Part shown: piece after piece, positions 56,047 through 64,000 of the stretch
Layout: every line of letters starts with the position of its first letter
How positions within the stretch are numbered: position 1 is the stretch's first letter
Origin: Zobellia russellii
GTDB lineage: Bacteria > Bacteroidota > Bacteroidia > Flavobacteriales > Flavobacteriaceae
NCBI RefSeq assembly: GCF_018728565.1
Contig: NZ_JACSOI010000002.1
Coordinates: 186,001-250,000, forward strand
Direction: 5' to 3'
DNA length: 64,000 nt
Notes under the pieces: model-generated
What the model saw: only the letters and a program-made list of their open reading frames with translations
What the model was told of the DNA's origin: nothing
The model's database searches: none
Translations under genes and position numbers: made by a program

Positions 56047-58914
56047 ATGAGAACCATTCTGCAATTGGCTCTGTCCTTTTGCTTGTTTCTCTTTTCCGTA
56101 AATGCTACGGCACAATGTGCAGGTACAGACAATACTGTAACCGTATGTACAAAAGATGCCGATGAGGCCAATAAGACGTTTGACCTATTTGCAAAACTAG
56201 GTGGAGCCCCAACTCTTGGAGGCGCGTGGTCTACCAATGACCCGGCCAACTATTACGCCCTTGATCGGAACACGGGCGTTGTTAATCTTTGGGAAGTAAA
56301 AAACTCAGGGTTTCATGAATTTACCTACACCAATGACTGTAGCGGCACTACCGAGACCGCAATAATAACCATAATTCTGGGAGGATATCCCGGTGAAGAC
56401 AATATAGATGGTTCCGCAGATGCCTGTGGCGATGATCCAAGAGTTAACCTCCATAGTTTTATAGGAGACGAAACAGAAGGCAAATTTCAAGATTTTAATG
56501 GTACTTGGGATGCGGTTACACCGGCTGCCGCACCACATTTATCAACAAACTTTTTTGATGCGGAATCCGCTGGAACGGGAATTTATGAATTTACACACAC
56601 CGTGCCTGCCGTAGGTTCTTGCCCCAGTAGACAAGTAACCTTACTACTTGAAGTACAGAGACCTGCCAATTCCGGAATTGGCTCCAATTTAGTTGTATGT
56701 GCTACAGATGACTTATCTACTTATACCAATTTTGATCTTAACAGTCTATTGGAAGACGAAGACATAAACGGTACTTGGTCCGAAGGTGCCAATACCGATC
56801 AACTAGAGGATCTTACCGATCGATTTATAGACATACAGGCCATCCGTGATCGGCATATGTATGGCTCATTTACATTTCGCTATACGGTTTATCCTTCTCA
56901 TGCCGTTTGTGACATTCATACCACAGATGTAGAAATAATAATCCTGCCCGTTTTACAAGGCACTATGGAATCGCCAAATTACTGCTCGGGCGCTCTAAAA
57001 TATAGAATAGACATCACAGATTACAACGATATATTAATCGCCGATGGCACTTATAACATTTCCTATTTACTGACTTCTGCCAGCGGAACAGAAACAGGTG
57101 GGGACCAACTGGTACTTAACCCCGATAGAACCGGTTTCTTTGAGATTGATGCGAACCTCATCACTTTAAATGAGAATACAACTTTAACCATTACCTCATT
57201 AGGAGAAAGTGTTTGCCCTACTATTGAAGCAGACCCTATTTCCTTAGTAATCAGCGACCCCAACGTATCTGTAACGGATACCTGTGAAAATGAAGACTTA
57301 TCGGTTTCTTTGAGTTCAATTTTTGACCCTTCGTTCTCACCTGCCAACGGAACTTATGATGTTAGCTACACAATTACCGCTCCCGGTGGAACAGAAACCG
57401 TACACATCGCAAATGACGTGACTTTTAATTCAGGCAATGCCAACTTAGTGATACCTGCCGCTCAAATTACAGAAGCTGGCGAGCATAGTTTTAATTTTGA
57501 AGTAGACAATGGTTTTCCTTTAGATTGTGAAATTACGAGCACCTCCACAATTACAGCCACTCCAGAAGCCATAGATTTAAATCTTGCAGTAGACAATTCT
57601 TGCAACGCTACCAGTATTGATGTGCTTGTTAACGCACCTACTTTAGACGATGGGGCCTACATAGTTACTTACGAAGTAGTCTCCCAAGAAACCAATACTG
57701 TTTTAATTGATAACACCATCAATTTTACTGGAGGAACGGCAGATTATCAAATTGATGTAGCTACACTTTCTCAAGGAAACTATACGGTTACCGTAAAAAG
57801 CACTCAAAATGACACCACACCTTGTAGAACGATATTCGATTTTGAGGTGAATGAAAATTTTGCCATTGAAGGCATCCCCGCTTTACCGGAAGCCGAAGCC
57901 GTACAAACCATCTGTCTTGCCGCTTTCCCATCATCCGTACCTACATTGCAGGATATTGAGGTAACTGCGAACGGCCAGATTATGTTTTACGAAACGGCTA
58001 CGGATATGGATATTCTTCCGTTGGAAACCGAACTTGTAGATGGCGAGGATTATTTTATCTCCAATATAGACCCCAACAATAATTGCGAAGGTTCGGACAG
58101 GGTTCAGGTTACGGTCATTCTTTCCGATCCCGAAATGCCCATGTTATTTGTTGGAAATCCCGCTTTTTGCGGATCAGAAAGCCCAACGGTAGATAATTTA
58201 AATATGAGCGTTGCCAGCAGCAATTCCATTGTTTGGTATGAAACTGAAACTGGTGGTACGGTCCTGGATAATACCACCGCCCTTGTTGACGCAAAAAGTT
58301 ATTATGCTGCTACTGAAGTAGACGGTAAATGTCAAAGCTCTATCCGCACAGAAGTTATCCCTACCATTTATGAACTTGAGCCGGCCACATTGGCATTTTC
58401 CACCTTGGCCCTTTGCGGGTTGGACAATCCTACAATAGCAGACTTACGGGATGCTGAGAGCAGTTCTTCTTATGTTGTGCTTTGGTACGATACTCCGGAA
58501 AATGGAATTCCTCTGGAAGAAGATGTGCTATTGGTCTCCGAAACCACCTATTATGCGGAAAGCTTTAACCCGGACACCGGCTGTATGAACCCAGATCGGA
58601 TGGCCATTACCGTAGACCTTACCAACTGTGAACCTGAAGCCTATGATTTTTTCATTCCTGACGGATTCTCACCCAACGGAGATGGTAGGAACGACTCCTT
58701 CTTTGTTCCTAATATAGAGGTCATCTTTCCAGATTTCACCTTGGAAATCCTAAATAGATACGGAACCAGCTTGTTTAAAGGAGACCGCAAAAACCCCGCT
58801 TGGTACGGAAACAATGGAAGCAGCACCGCTCCCAATGGCGTGTACTTCTATATCATAAACTTTAACAAAGAAGGTCATAACCCAGTACAAGGCAGATTGT
58901 ACCTCAACCGCTAG
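56047..58914 (+). CDS. T9SS type B cargo with CHU_C sorting domain
   Basis: A protein of 955 residues from MRTILQLALSF, which starts a signal peptide (cleavage near NATAQ); a Met six codons upstream is less likely. The body has several Ig/fibronectin-like beta domains with repeated Cys pairs, including Ig-like_CHU_C-type modules near residue 620-840 (MFYETATDMDILPLETELVD, WYETETGGTVLD). The end (about 870-955) is the CHU_C domain: FIPDGFSPNGDGRND, LEILNRYGTSLF, AWYG and PNGVYFYIINF, the T9SS type B signal for export and surface attachment. It is a gliding- or adhesion-related surface protein, with its PorP/SprF partner 3 bp downstream. Confidence 0.93.
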   Translation: MRTILQLALSFCLFLFSVNATAQCAGTDNTVTVCTKDADEANKTFDLFAKLGGAPTLGGAWSTNDPANYYALDRNTGVVNLWEVKNSGFHEFTYTNDCSGTTETAIITIILGGYPGEDNIDGSADACGDDPRVNLHSFIGDETEGKFQDFNGTWDAVTPAAAPHLSTNFFDAESAGTGIYEFTHTVPAVGSCPSRQVTLLLEVQRPANSGIGSNLVVCATDDLSTYTNFDLNSLLEDEDINGTWSEGANTDQLEDLTDRFIDIQAIRDRHMYGSFTFRYTVYPSHAVCDIHTTDVEIIILPVLQGTMESPNYCSGALKYRIDITDYNDILIADGTYNISYLLTSASGTETGGDQLVLNPDRTGFFEIDANLITLNENTTLTITSLGESVCPTIEADPISLVISDPNVSVTDTCENEDLSVSLSSIFDPSFSPANGTYDVSYTITAPGGTETVHIANDVTFNSGNANLVIPAAQITEAGEHSFNFEVDNGFPLDCEITSTSTITATPEAIDLNLAVDNSCNATSIDVLVNAPTLDDGAYIVTYEVVSQETNTVLIDNTINFTGGTADYQIDVATLSQGNYTVTVKSTQNDTTPCRTIFDFEVNENFAIEGIPALPEAEAVQTICLAAFPSSVPTLQDIEVTANGQIMFYETATDMDILPLETELVDGEDYFISNIDPNNNCEGSDRVQVTVILSDPEMPMLFVGNPAFCGSESPTVDNLNMSVASSNSIVWYETETGGTVLDNTTALVDAKSYYAATEVDGKCQSSIRTEVIPTIYELEPATLAFSTLALCGLDNPTIADLRDAESSSSYVVLWYDTPENGIPLEEDVLLVSETTYYAESFNPDTGCMNPDRMAITVDLTNCEPEAYDFFIPDGFSPNGDGRNDSFFVPNIEVIFPDFTLEILNRYGTSLFKGDRKNPAWYGNNGSSTAPNGVYFYIINFNKEGHNPVQGRLYLNR

Positions 58915-58917
58915 ACC

Positions 58918-59856
58918 ATGAAAGAAATAAAACGTTATTTTATTTTCCTGATGTTGGTATGTGCTGCGACCCATGGACAACAAGATCCCCAGTACACACA
59001 GTACATGTACAATATGAGCGTCGTTAATCCGGCCTACACGACCAATGAGCTGGGCATGCTCAATTTTGGGTCATTATACCGCTCCCAATGGAAAAATGCG
59101 GTTGGAAGCCCTACAACGCTCACTTTTTTTGCACATGCACCCATGAGCGATAAAATTGAAATGGGAATCTCTTTTATTACCGATAATATTGGTGATGGCG
59201 CTTTAAAGGAAAATAATATCTATGCGGACTTTGCCTATATTCTAAAGTTAGATGACAAGAGCAATATTTCATTAGGCCTTAAAGGAGGCTTTACCACTTT
59301 TGAGACCAACTTTAACGGTTTTAGACTTCCTGAATTTCAAGATGACCCTGCTTTCAACGAAAACTTGAACAGTACTTTTCCCAATATTGGTGTGGGTGCC
59401 TTTTACCATAGGCAGAATTTTTATGCCGGTGTTTCCGCACCAAACCTTTTAACCACAAAACATCTAGAAAATAAAGATGGCATTAACCGTATTGGTTCGG
59501 AGAAAATTCACCTTTTTCTCACATCGGGTTATGTGTATGAATTGAGTCCGGATATAAAATTGAAACCTTCGGCACTTGCCAAAATGGTACAGGGTGCCCC
59601 TTTAACCGTAGATCTCTCGCTTAATGCCCTTTTCTTAAATCGGTTTGAAGGCGGACTATCCTATCGTCTGGAAGATTCGGTTAGTGCCATGTTCAATATA
59701 GCGGCAACACCGGCGTTGCGCATAGGTTATGCTTATGATTATACATTATCCAACCTAAGTACCTACAGTTCCGGTTCACATGAAATTTTTGTTCTCTTTA
59801 ATCTCGATTTACTGGGCCTCGGCAAAGGATACGACAAATCCCCTAGATTCTACTAA
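58918..59856 (+). CDS. PorP/SprF family type IX secretion membrane protein
   Basis: A protein of 312 residues with a signal peptide (FLMLVCAATHGQ). Mature start QQDPQYTQYMYNMSVVNPAYTT is the PorP/SprF signature, then LNFGSLYRSQWKNAVGSP, and a beta-barrel ending with LGLGKGYD. SprF-type proteins pair with individual type B cargo proteins and move or anchor them at the outer membrane. The position between a CHU_C cargo gene and an OmpA gene, with gaps of 3 and 2 bp, fits that role. Confidence 0.94.
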   Translation: MKEIKRYFIFLMLVCAATHGQQDPQYTQYMYNMSVVNPAYTTNELGMLNFGSLYRSQWKNAVGSPTTLTFFAHAPMSDKIEMGISFITDNIGDGALKENNIYADFAYILKLDDKSNISLGLKGGFTTFETNFNGFRLPEFQDDPAFNENLNSTFPNIGVGAFYHRQNFYAGVSAPNLLTTKHLENKDGINRIGSEKIHLFLTSGYVYELSPDIKLKPSALAKMVQGAPLTVDLSLNALFLNRFEGGLSYRLEDSVSAMFNIAATPALRIGYAYDYTLSNLSTYSSGSHEIFVLFNLDLLGLGKGYDKSPRFY

Positions 59857-59858
59857 AC

Positions 59859-62003
59859 ATGAAAAAGATACTCTTCATATGGTTTATTGTAGGTCTAACC
59901 TTACCGACCTATGGCCAACAGGAACTAAAGCGTGCAGATACTTACTTTGAACGGGCGTATTACAGTGATGCTATTCCGTTATACGAGCAATTATTGCCTC
60001 GAAACAAGAGCTCAAAACTTATAAAAAACCTAGCCGACAGTTATTACCATACTTTTGATATGAAAGCTGCCGCCCGTTGGTACGGATATCTCATTTCCAA
60101 CTACGGAACCAACATAGATGAAAGCTATCATTTTAAATTGAACCAGTCCTTAAAGTCGATTGGTGAGTACGAAAAAGCTAAAAAAGTCCTCATTGATTTT
60201 TATATCGAGCAAGGGCAAAACGATAAGACCATTCAAATTGAAAACAACTACACCTATATTGAAAACGTAGCTGCCATAGGGGAACGTTTTAATATTGAAA
60301 ATCTCAATATCAATACCTCCACATCAGAATTTGGCGCGGCACGCATAGATTCTAATTTAGTGTACAGCGCTTCCAGAAAGCGGTCTTCCGGACTACCTAA
60401 ATTGTACCGGTGGAACAATGAAAATTATCTGGACCTTTACACCCACCCGATTACAGAGATTAGCGCGGGAGATAGCTTAAGTACTCCACTAAGCACTGTT
60501 ATCAACTCCAAGATGCACGAGGGTACTTTTGCCATTACCAAAGACCGAAAAACCATTTATTTTACCCGAAACAGTAAAAAGAAAACGGAAGAAGATAAAA
60601 TCAGTAACCTAAAAATCTATCGTGCGGAATTTGTAAATGGCGAATGGAAAAACATCATCACGCTCCCTTTTAACAGTGATGATTTTTCTACGGAACACCC
60701 CGCGTTAAGTCCGGATGAAACCAAGCTTTATTTTTCATCTGACCGTGAAGGTGGTTTCGGGTCTTTTGACCTCTATTCGGTAACCATTCAAAAAGACGGA
60801 TTCTTTGGTACTCCGGTAAACTTGGGAAAGACCATCAACACGGATAAAAAAGAACAATTCCCTTTTCTGGACAACCAAGGCAATCTTTATTTTGCCTCAA
60901 ACGGCCATCCCGGTTTTGGACTTTTAGATATATTTATTTCAAAAGAAAACAACGGAGAATTTGAAAAACCGGACAACCTTGGTCTGCCGATAAACAGCGG
61001 TTATGATGATTTTTCATTATCACTGGACCACAACGGCAATACGGGATATTTTTCATCCAATCGTCCTGGTGGAAAAGGTAGTGATGACATCTATTCCTTT
61101 GCTGAAACCAAGCCCCTACTTATAGAAGATTGCAAGCAGTTTCTTGCCGGAATCCTAACGGACAAAACCACCCGAATTCCATTGCCCAACGCAACAATAG
61201 AACTTTTGGACGCTAACGGCAACCGCCTTGAAATGATAACCACCTCAACCGATGCTTCCTTTAAATTTCAAATTGAATGTAGCCAAGAATATCTTATAAA
61301 AGCTAGAAAAGAAGGCTACGAGGATAATTCCAAATCCATTATTTCAGATACGGAAAGAAATGCCATAAAAGACGGTTCCCTAACCTTGTTCTCGGTAGCG
61401 GAAAGAGAAGCCCAAAAGGCAAAAGAACTTTTAGCTAAAAAAGAAGAAGCCGAAAAATTGGCCTTAGTCCAAGAAGCCAAAAGAAAAGAGCGGGAAAAAG
61501 CAGCGGAAGTTGAGCGCATTCAAAAAGAAAAAGAAGTGGCCCTGCAAGAAAAGGCTACACAAGAGAAAGAAGAAAGAGAGCGTTTAAAAAAAATTGAAAC
61601 TGCGATAGCTAAAGAGGATGCCATCGTTAAAGAAAATGAGCGCATCATTATCAAAACCGAAGAAATTCACTTTGATTATAGTCTTTGGTACGTAAGACGT
61701 GAAGCCAGGGAACGCTTGTCAAAAGTAGTTGCTATAATGAAAAACAACCCTGGAATGGTCATTGAAATCGGCACCCATACTGATATTAGAGGTAACTCCG
61801 AATATAACCGAAACCTATCGCAAAAACGTGCCGACTCCGCCAAAGAGTTCATGGTGAAAAACGGTATTGAAGAAAAACGCATCATCGCTAAAGGGTACGG
61901 AGAGTCTCAACCCATCGTAAAGTGCGAGACCGAAGAAAGCTGCTCCGAAGAGGACCATGAGTGGAACAGGAGATGCGAATTGGTAGTCGTAAAATGGGAA
62001 TAG
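59859..62003 (+). CDS. OmpA-family protein with PD40 and carboxypeptidase-like domains
   Basis: A protein of 714 residues with a signal peptide (LPTYGQ). Domains in order: TPR-like helices (22-125), WD40-like PD40 repeats (about 275-410, e.g. EHPALSPDETKLYFSSD, FLDNQGNLYFASNG, LDHNGNTGYFSSN), a carboxypeptidase-regulatory-like domain (425-485), a charged Lys/Glu-rich coiled coil (about 515-580), and the OmpA peptidoglycan-binding domain (600-712, with IHFDYS, IGTHTDIRGN and LSQKRADSA). It is the usual third partner of cargo and PorP/SprF genes and links the outer-membrane complex to peptidoglycan. Confidence 0.93.
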   Translation: MKKILFIWFIVGLTLPTYGQQELKRADTYFERAYYSDAIPLYEQLLPRNKSSKLIKNLADSYYHTFDMKAAARWYGYLISNYGTNIDESYHFKLNQSLKSIGEYEKAKKVLIDFYIEQGQNDKTIQIENNYTYIENVAAIGERFNIENLNINTSTSEFGAARIDSNLVYSASRKRSSGLPKLYRWNNENYLDLYTHPITEISAGDSLSTPLSTVINSKMHEGTFAITKDRKTIYFTRNSKKKTEEDKISNLKIYRAEFVNGEWKNIITLPFNSDDFSTEHPALSPDETKLYFSSDREGGFGSFDLYSVTIQKDGFFGTPVNLGKTINTDKKEQFPFLDNQGNLYFASNGHPGFGLLDIFISKENNGEFEKPDNLGLPINSGYDDFSLSLDHNGNTGYFSSNRPGGKGSDDIYSFAETKPLLIEDCKQFLAGILTDKTTRIPLPNATIELLDANGNRLEMITTSTDASFKFQIECSQEYLIKARKEGYEDNSKSIISDTERNAIKDGSLTLFSVAEREAQKAKELLAKKEEAEKLALVQEAKRKEREKAAEVERIQKEKEVALQEKATQEKEERERLKKIETAIAKEDAIVKENERIIIKTEEIHFDYSLWYVRREARERLSKVVAIMKNNPGMVIEIGTHTDIRGNSEYNRNLSQKRADSAKEFMVKNGIEEKRIIAKGYGESQPIVKCETEESCSEEDHEWNRRCELVVVKWE

Positions 62004-62070
62004 CTGTCATACACTGAACAGACAAAAAAAATAGAATTCACTTAAACGATAATTACCCATCCTAAACTTT

Positions 62071-62105
62071 GCCCCGAATACCTAAATAGGGTTCGGGGCT
62101 TTTCA
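62071..62105 (+). terminator. Terminator of the T9SS cluster
   Basis: The stem GCCCCGAA / TTCGGGGC, with a 13-nt loop that can form one or two more pairs, is followed by TTTTC. It lies 68 bp after the OmpA gene. Confidence 0.7.
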
Positions 62106-62150
62106 TTTCTGTTGCTATTCTTTTTATCTTCGTTAAAGAAATTTCAGTTT

Positions 62151-62462
62151 ATGAACCTATCTACTATCCCATCAAAAGAAATTATGCCGGGTTACCACGG
62201 TAAACTGGTACATTCCGAAAATATGTCCATTGCTTTTTGGACTGTTGAAGAAGGTGCCGTAGTACCCGAACACTCGCACATGAACGAGCAAATTATGCAC
62301 GTACAAGAAGGCCGTTTCGAGTTTACGCTTGATGGCAATACAAAAATCTATGAAGCCAATGACATTGTAATTATACCTCCCCATAGTCCGCATAGTGGCA
62401 AGGCACTTACACCGTGCAAACTTATTGATGTATTTAGTCCGGCAAGAGAAGAATACAAATAG
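62151..62462 (+). CDS. Cupin-domain protein
   Basis: A protein of 103 residues from MNLSTIPSK; an earlier Met at 62112 is not likely because it falls near the terminator. Cupin motif 1 is PEHSHMNEQ with three possible metal ligands (two His and Glu) and motif 2 PPHSPHSGKAL. It is a small cytoplasmic single-domain cupin; no reaction can be assigned. It lies 35 bp upstream of the SDR gene, probably an operon. Confidence 0.88.
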   Translation: MNLSTIPSKEIMPGYHGKLVHSENMSIAFWTVEEGAVVPEHSHMNEQIMHVQEGRFEFTLDGNTKIYEANDIVIIPPHSPHSGKALTPCKLIDVFSPAREEYK

Positions 62463-62497
62463 AGAATCAAAGTACAAACACCCATAAATCGTATCAT

Positions 62498-63283
62498 ATG
62501 AACATCACTTTAAAAGGCAAAAAAGCATTGGTTGGCGGTAGCTCAGGCGGAATAGGAAAAGCAATAGCACAACAATTGGCCGAAAGTGGAGCAAGTGTAA
62601 CGCTAATGTCCCGCAGTGAAGAAAAGTTACAGAAAATTGTGAGCAACCTACCTACAGATCAAGACCAAGCACATAATTATCTGGTCGTGGACTTTTCAGA
62701 TTTCCATAGCTATCGTGAAACGATTTACAATTACTTTCAAACGAACAGTGTAGATATTCTAGTCAACAATACGCAAGGTCCTTCGGCCGGTAGTGCCCTA
62801 GAAAAACAGACTTCCGATTATCAAGAAGCTTTTGATTTGTTGTTTAAGACCGTTTCGTACACCACAGAATTGGCCCTGGAACACATGAAAACCAATAAGT
62901 GGGGAAGAATTATCAATGTAGCTTCGGTTTCCGTAAAAGAACCTTTGTCCTATTTGGCACTGTCAAATACAATCAGGGCAGCTGTTGTAACTTGGGCCAA
63001 ATCTCTGGCCAATGACGTTGGGCAATATCATATTACCGTAAACAGCATTCTTACGGGTTATTTTGACACGGAGCGTATAGAACAATTAAACGCCAAGAAA
63101 GCAGAACAATTAGGTATTTCTGAAGGTGAAGTACTTGCTGACATGGAATCAAGAGTTCCCGTAAAACGCATTGGAGACCCAAAAGAATATGGGTATCTGT
63201 CAACCTTTTTGGCATCGGACCATGCGGCTTACATTACAGGCACTCAAATTCCAATAGACGGGGGACTTTTAAAAAGTCTGTAA
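62498..63283 (+). CDS. SDR family protein with altered active site
   Basis: A protein of 261 residues with the Rossmann motif GGSSGGIG (13-20), an NNTQGP segment (90-95) replacing the usual NNAG, and the C-terminal YITGTQIPIDGG. The expected catalytic YxxxK region reads YLALSNTIR (152-160): the position of the tyrosine carries Leu153 when aligned on the S-K pair (Ser156), and the lysine is Asn157. A nearby Tyr152 is present. Related SDRs with an LSN motif exist, so this is a subfamily trait rather than a mutation, but the mechanism must differ or be lost. Confidence 0.85.
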   Translation: MNITLKGKKALVGGSSGGIGKAIAQQLAESGASVTLMSRSEEKLQKIVSNLPTDQDQAHNYLVVDFSDFHSYRETIYNYFQTNSVDILVNNTQGPSAGSALEKQTSDYQEAFDLLFKTVSYTTELALEHMKTNKWGRIINVASVSVKEPLSYLALSNTIRAAVVTWAKSLANDVGQYHITVNSILTGYFDTERIEQLNAKKAEQLGISEGEVLADMESRVPVKRIGDPKEYGYLSTFLASDHAAYITGTQIPIDGGLLKSL

Positions 63284-63292
63284 GCGGATGGT

Positions 63293-63391
63293 TTATGAAG
63301 CTATTATCAATAAAACAATCAGAACAAAGAATAGTACAAATGTAGATTTGAGGGATGAAGCCCAACTATCAATAAAATTATTATCCATCAT
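63293..63391 (-). CDS. Possible small single-pass membrane protein, 32 aa
   Basis: A minus-strand frame of 32 residues: MMDNNFIDSWASSLKSTF followed by a 14-residue hydrophobic helix (VLFFVLIVLLIIAS) to the C-terminus. The amphipathic start and clean membrane helix suggest a real small protein, and it fills an otherwise empty 320-bp gap. No homolog is known to me; length alone does not prove coding. The remaining gap (63392-63603) shows no gene or clear hairpin. Confidence 0.35.
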   Translation of the reverse strand: MMDNNFIDSWASSLKSTFVLFFVLIVLLIIAS

Positions 63392-63603
63392 ATAGGTTTT
63401 AGTTCATTCAAAAATAGCTTGATGACACAGGCAGGGTGAGCCCTAAAAACATATTATTTATCTCATACGCACCTTAAAATCCCCTCTTGCAGGCTATTTC
63501 CCACAAACTTAAAAACCTATTCCCTAACCGGATGGTAGCGTTCACTCATTTATAGTTTTTATTGGCACCGATTTTGCACAGTTTTGTTCCGTAATTTTAT
63601 ACT

Positions 63604-64000
63604 ATGAAAAGATTCTCCCTCATATTCACCGTAATCCTTTTTTCGCAAATGCTAACAGCTCAAAATAACGGAGACTCCTATACATCGCTTTGGGAAGAAG
63701 TCCAAAAGCTAGAGCGCGAAGCATTGACCAAATCTGCTTTAAAGTTGGTTGAAACCATTTCGGCAAAAGCTGAGAAAGAAAAAAATTCAGAGCAGATTGT
63801 AAAATCATTGTTATTCGTATCCAAGTATGCGATGACCTTGGAAGAAGATGCGCAATTGCATATTATTAATCGATTTAAAGAAGAAATAGACAAAGCGGAG
63901 ACCCCAACAAAAAACGTTCTAGAAAGCTATTTGGCCAATCTTTACTGGCAATATTTTCAGCAAAACCGCTATCAATTTTATAACAGGACTGCAACCGAAA
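63604..64000 (+). CDS. Alpha-2-macroglobulin-like protein, N-terminal end (partial)
   Basis: The frame starts MKRFSLIFTVILFSQ and runs off the right edge (132 complete codons). After a signal peptide (ending LTAQ), the sequence LWEEVQKLEREALTKSALKL, KYAMTLEEDAQLHI, and YWQYFQQNRYQFYNRT is the N-terminal helical region of the large Bacteroidota alpha-2-macroglobulin family proteins (about 2000 residues), which carry MG and A2M domains outside the window. Such proteins trap proteases in the periplasm. Identification is by resemblance. Confidence 0.75.
   Translation, partial: MKRFSLIFTVILFSQMLTAQNNGDSYTSLWEEVQKLEREALTKSALKLVETISAKAEKEKNSEQIVKSLLFVSKYAMTLEEDAQLHIINRFKEEIDKAETPTKNVLESYLANLYWQYFQQNRYQFYNRTATE

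Overview
The window is chromosomal DNA of a member of the Bacteroidota, most likely a marine Flavobacteriaceae. The evidence is its AT-rich composition, a SusC/SusD pair, a type IX secretion (T9SS) type B cargo/PorP/OmpA set, DUF4270, DUF5723, DUF4907 and DUF6090 proteins, promoter boxes of the Bacteroidota form TAnnTTTG, an almost complete lack of Shine-Dalgarno sequences, and a str operon without tuf. No tRNA, rRNA, insertion sequence, prophage or CRISPR array was seen.

Layout. 1-2620 (+): the end of a DUF2867-type protein, a secreted protein of unknown function and a BCCT transporter. 2621-3157: a possible small ORF and a bidirectional terminator. 3158-11430: a signalling and surface region in which two LytS/LytR-type two-component systems (3158-4862 and 8252-10027, both minus) flank a five-gene plus-strand cassette (EF-hand, YHYH lipoprotein, YwqK-like MORN lipoprotein, SCO-like thioredoxin-fold lipoprotein, DUF6090). 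The second system is apparently co-transcribed with a Kelch lipoprotein and a DUF4907 protein. 11670-14223 (+): DUF4270 lipoprotein and an outer-membrane barrel. 14232-21955 (-): CtlX and a second amidinotransferase-fold enzyme, citrate synthase, a GT5 glycogen/starch synthase-like protein, enolase and carA.

22049-39299 (-): one fused str-S10-spc-alpha array, rpsL-rpsG-fusA-rpsJ-rplC-D-W-B-rpsS-rplV-rpsC-rplP-rpmC-rpsQ-rplN-X-E-rpsN-rpsH-rplF-R-rpsE-rpmD-rplO-secY-infA-rpmJ-rpsM-K-D-rpoA-rplQ. It has a consensus promoter before rpsL and a terminator after rplQ. Three intercistronic gaps hold base-paired elements not explained by coding: before rplC (two alternative stems, one followed by seven U), before rpsH and before rpsD. 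These are the strongest candidates here for undescribed regulation, because S8, S4 and L4 are the classical autoregulators of these operons in other bacteria.

39300-45430 (+): a 650-bp upstream region, a SusC/SusD pair without neighbouring enzymes, and a secreted protein of unknown function, each unit closed by a good terminator. 45634-55771: housekeeping and envelope genes (rlmB, rhomboid protease, rarA, two OM/lipoprotein sets, a polysaccharide deacetylase-like protein, a YjjG-type phosphatase, radC, mpl). 56047-62003 (+): T9SS type B cargo, PorP/SprF and an OmpA protein as one transcription unit. 62151-63283 (+): a cupin and an SDR protein with a replaced catalytic pair. A possible 32-residue membrane protein and the start of an alpha-2-macroglobulin-like gene end the window.

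All functions come from motif and family recognition by eye. Start sites were moved inward where the signal peptide or family N-terminus begins at an internal Met.
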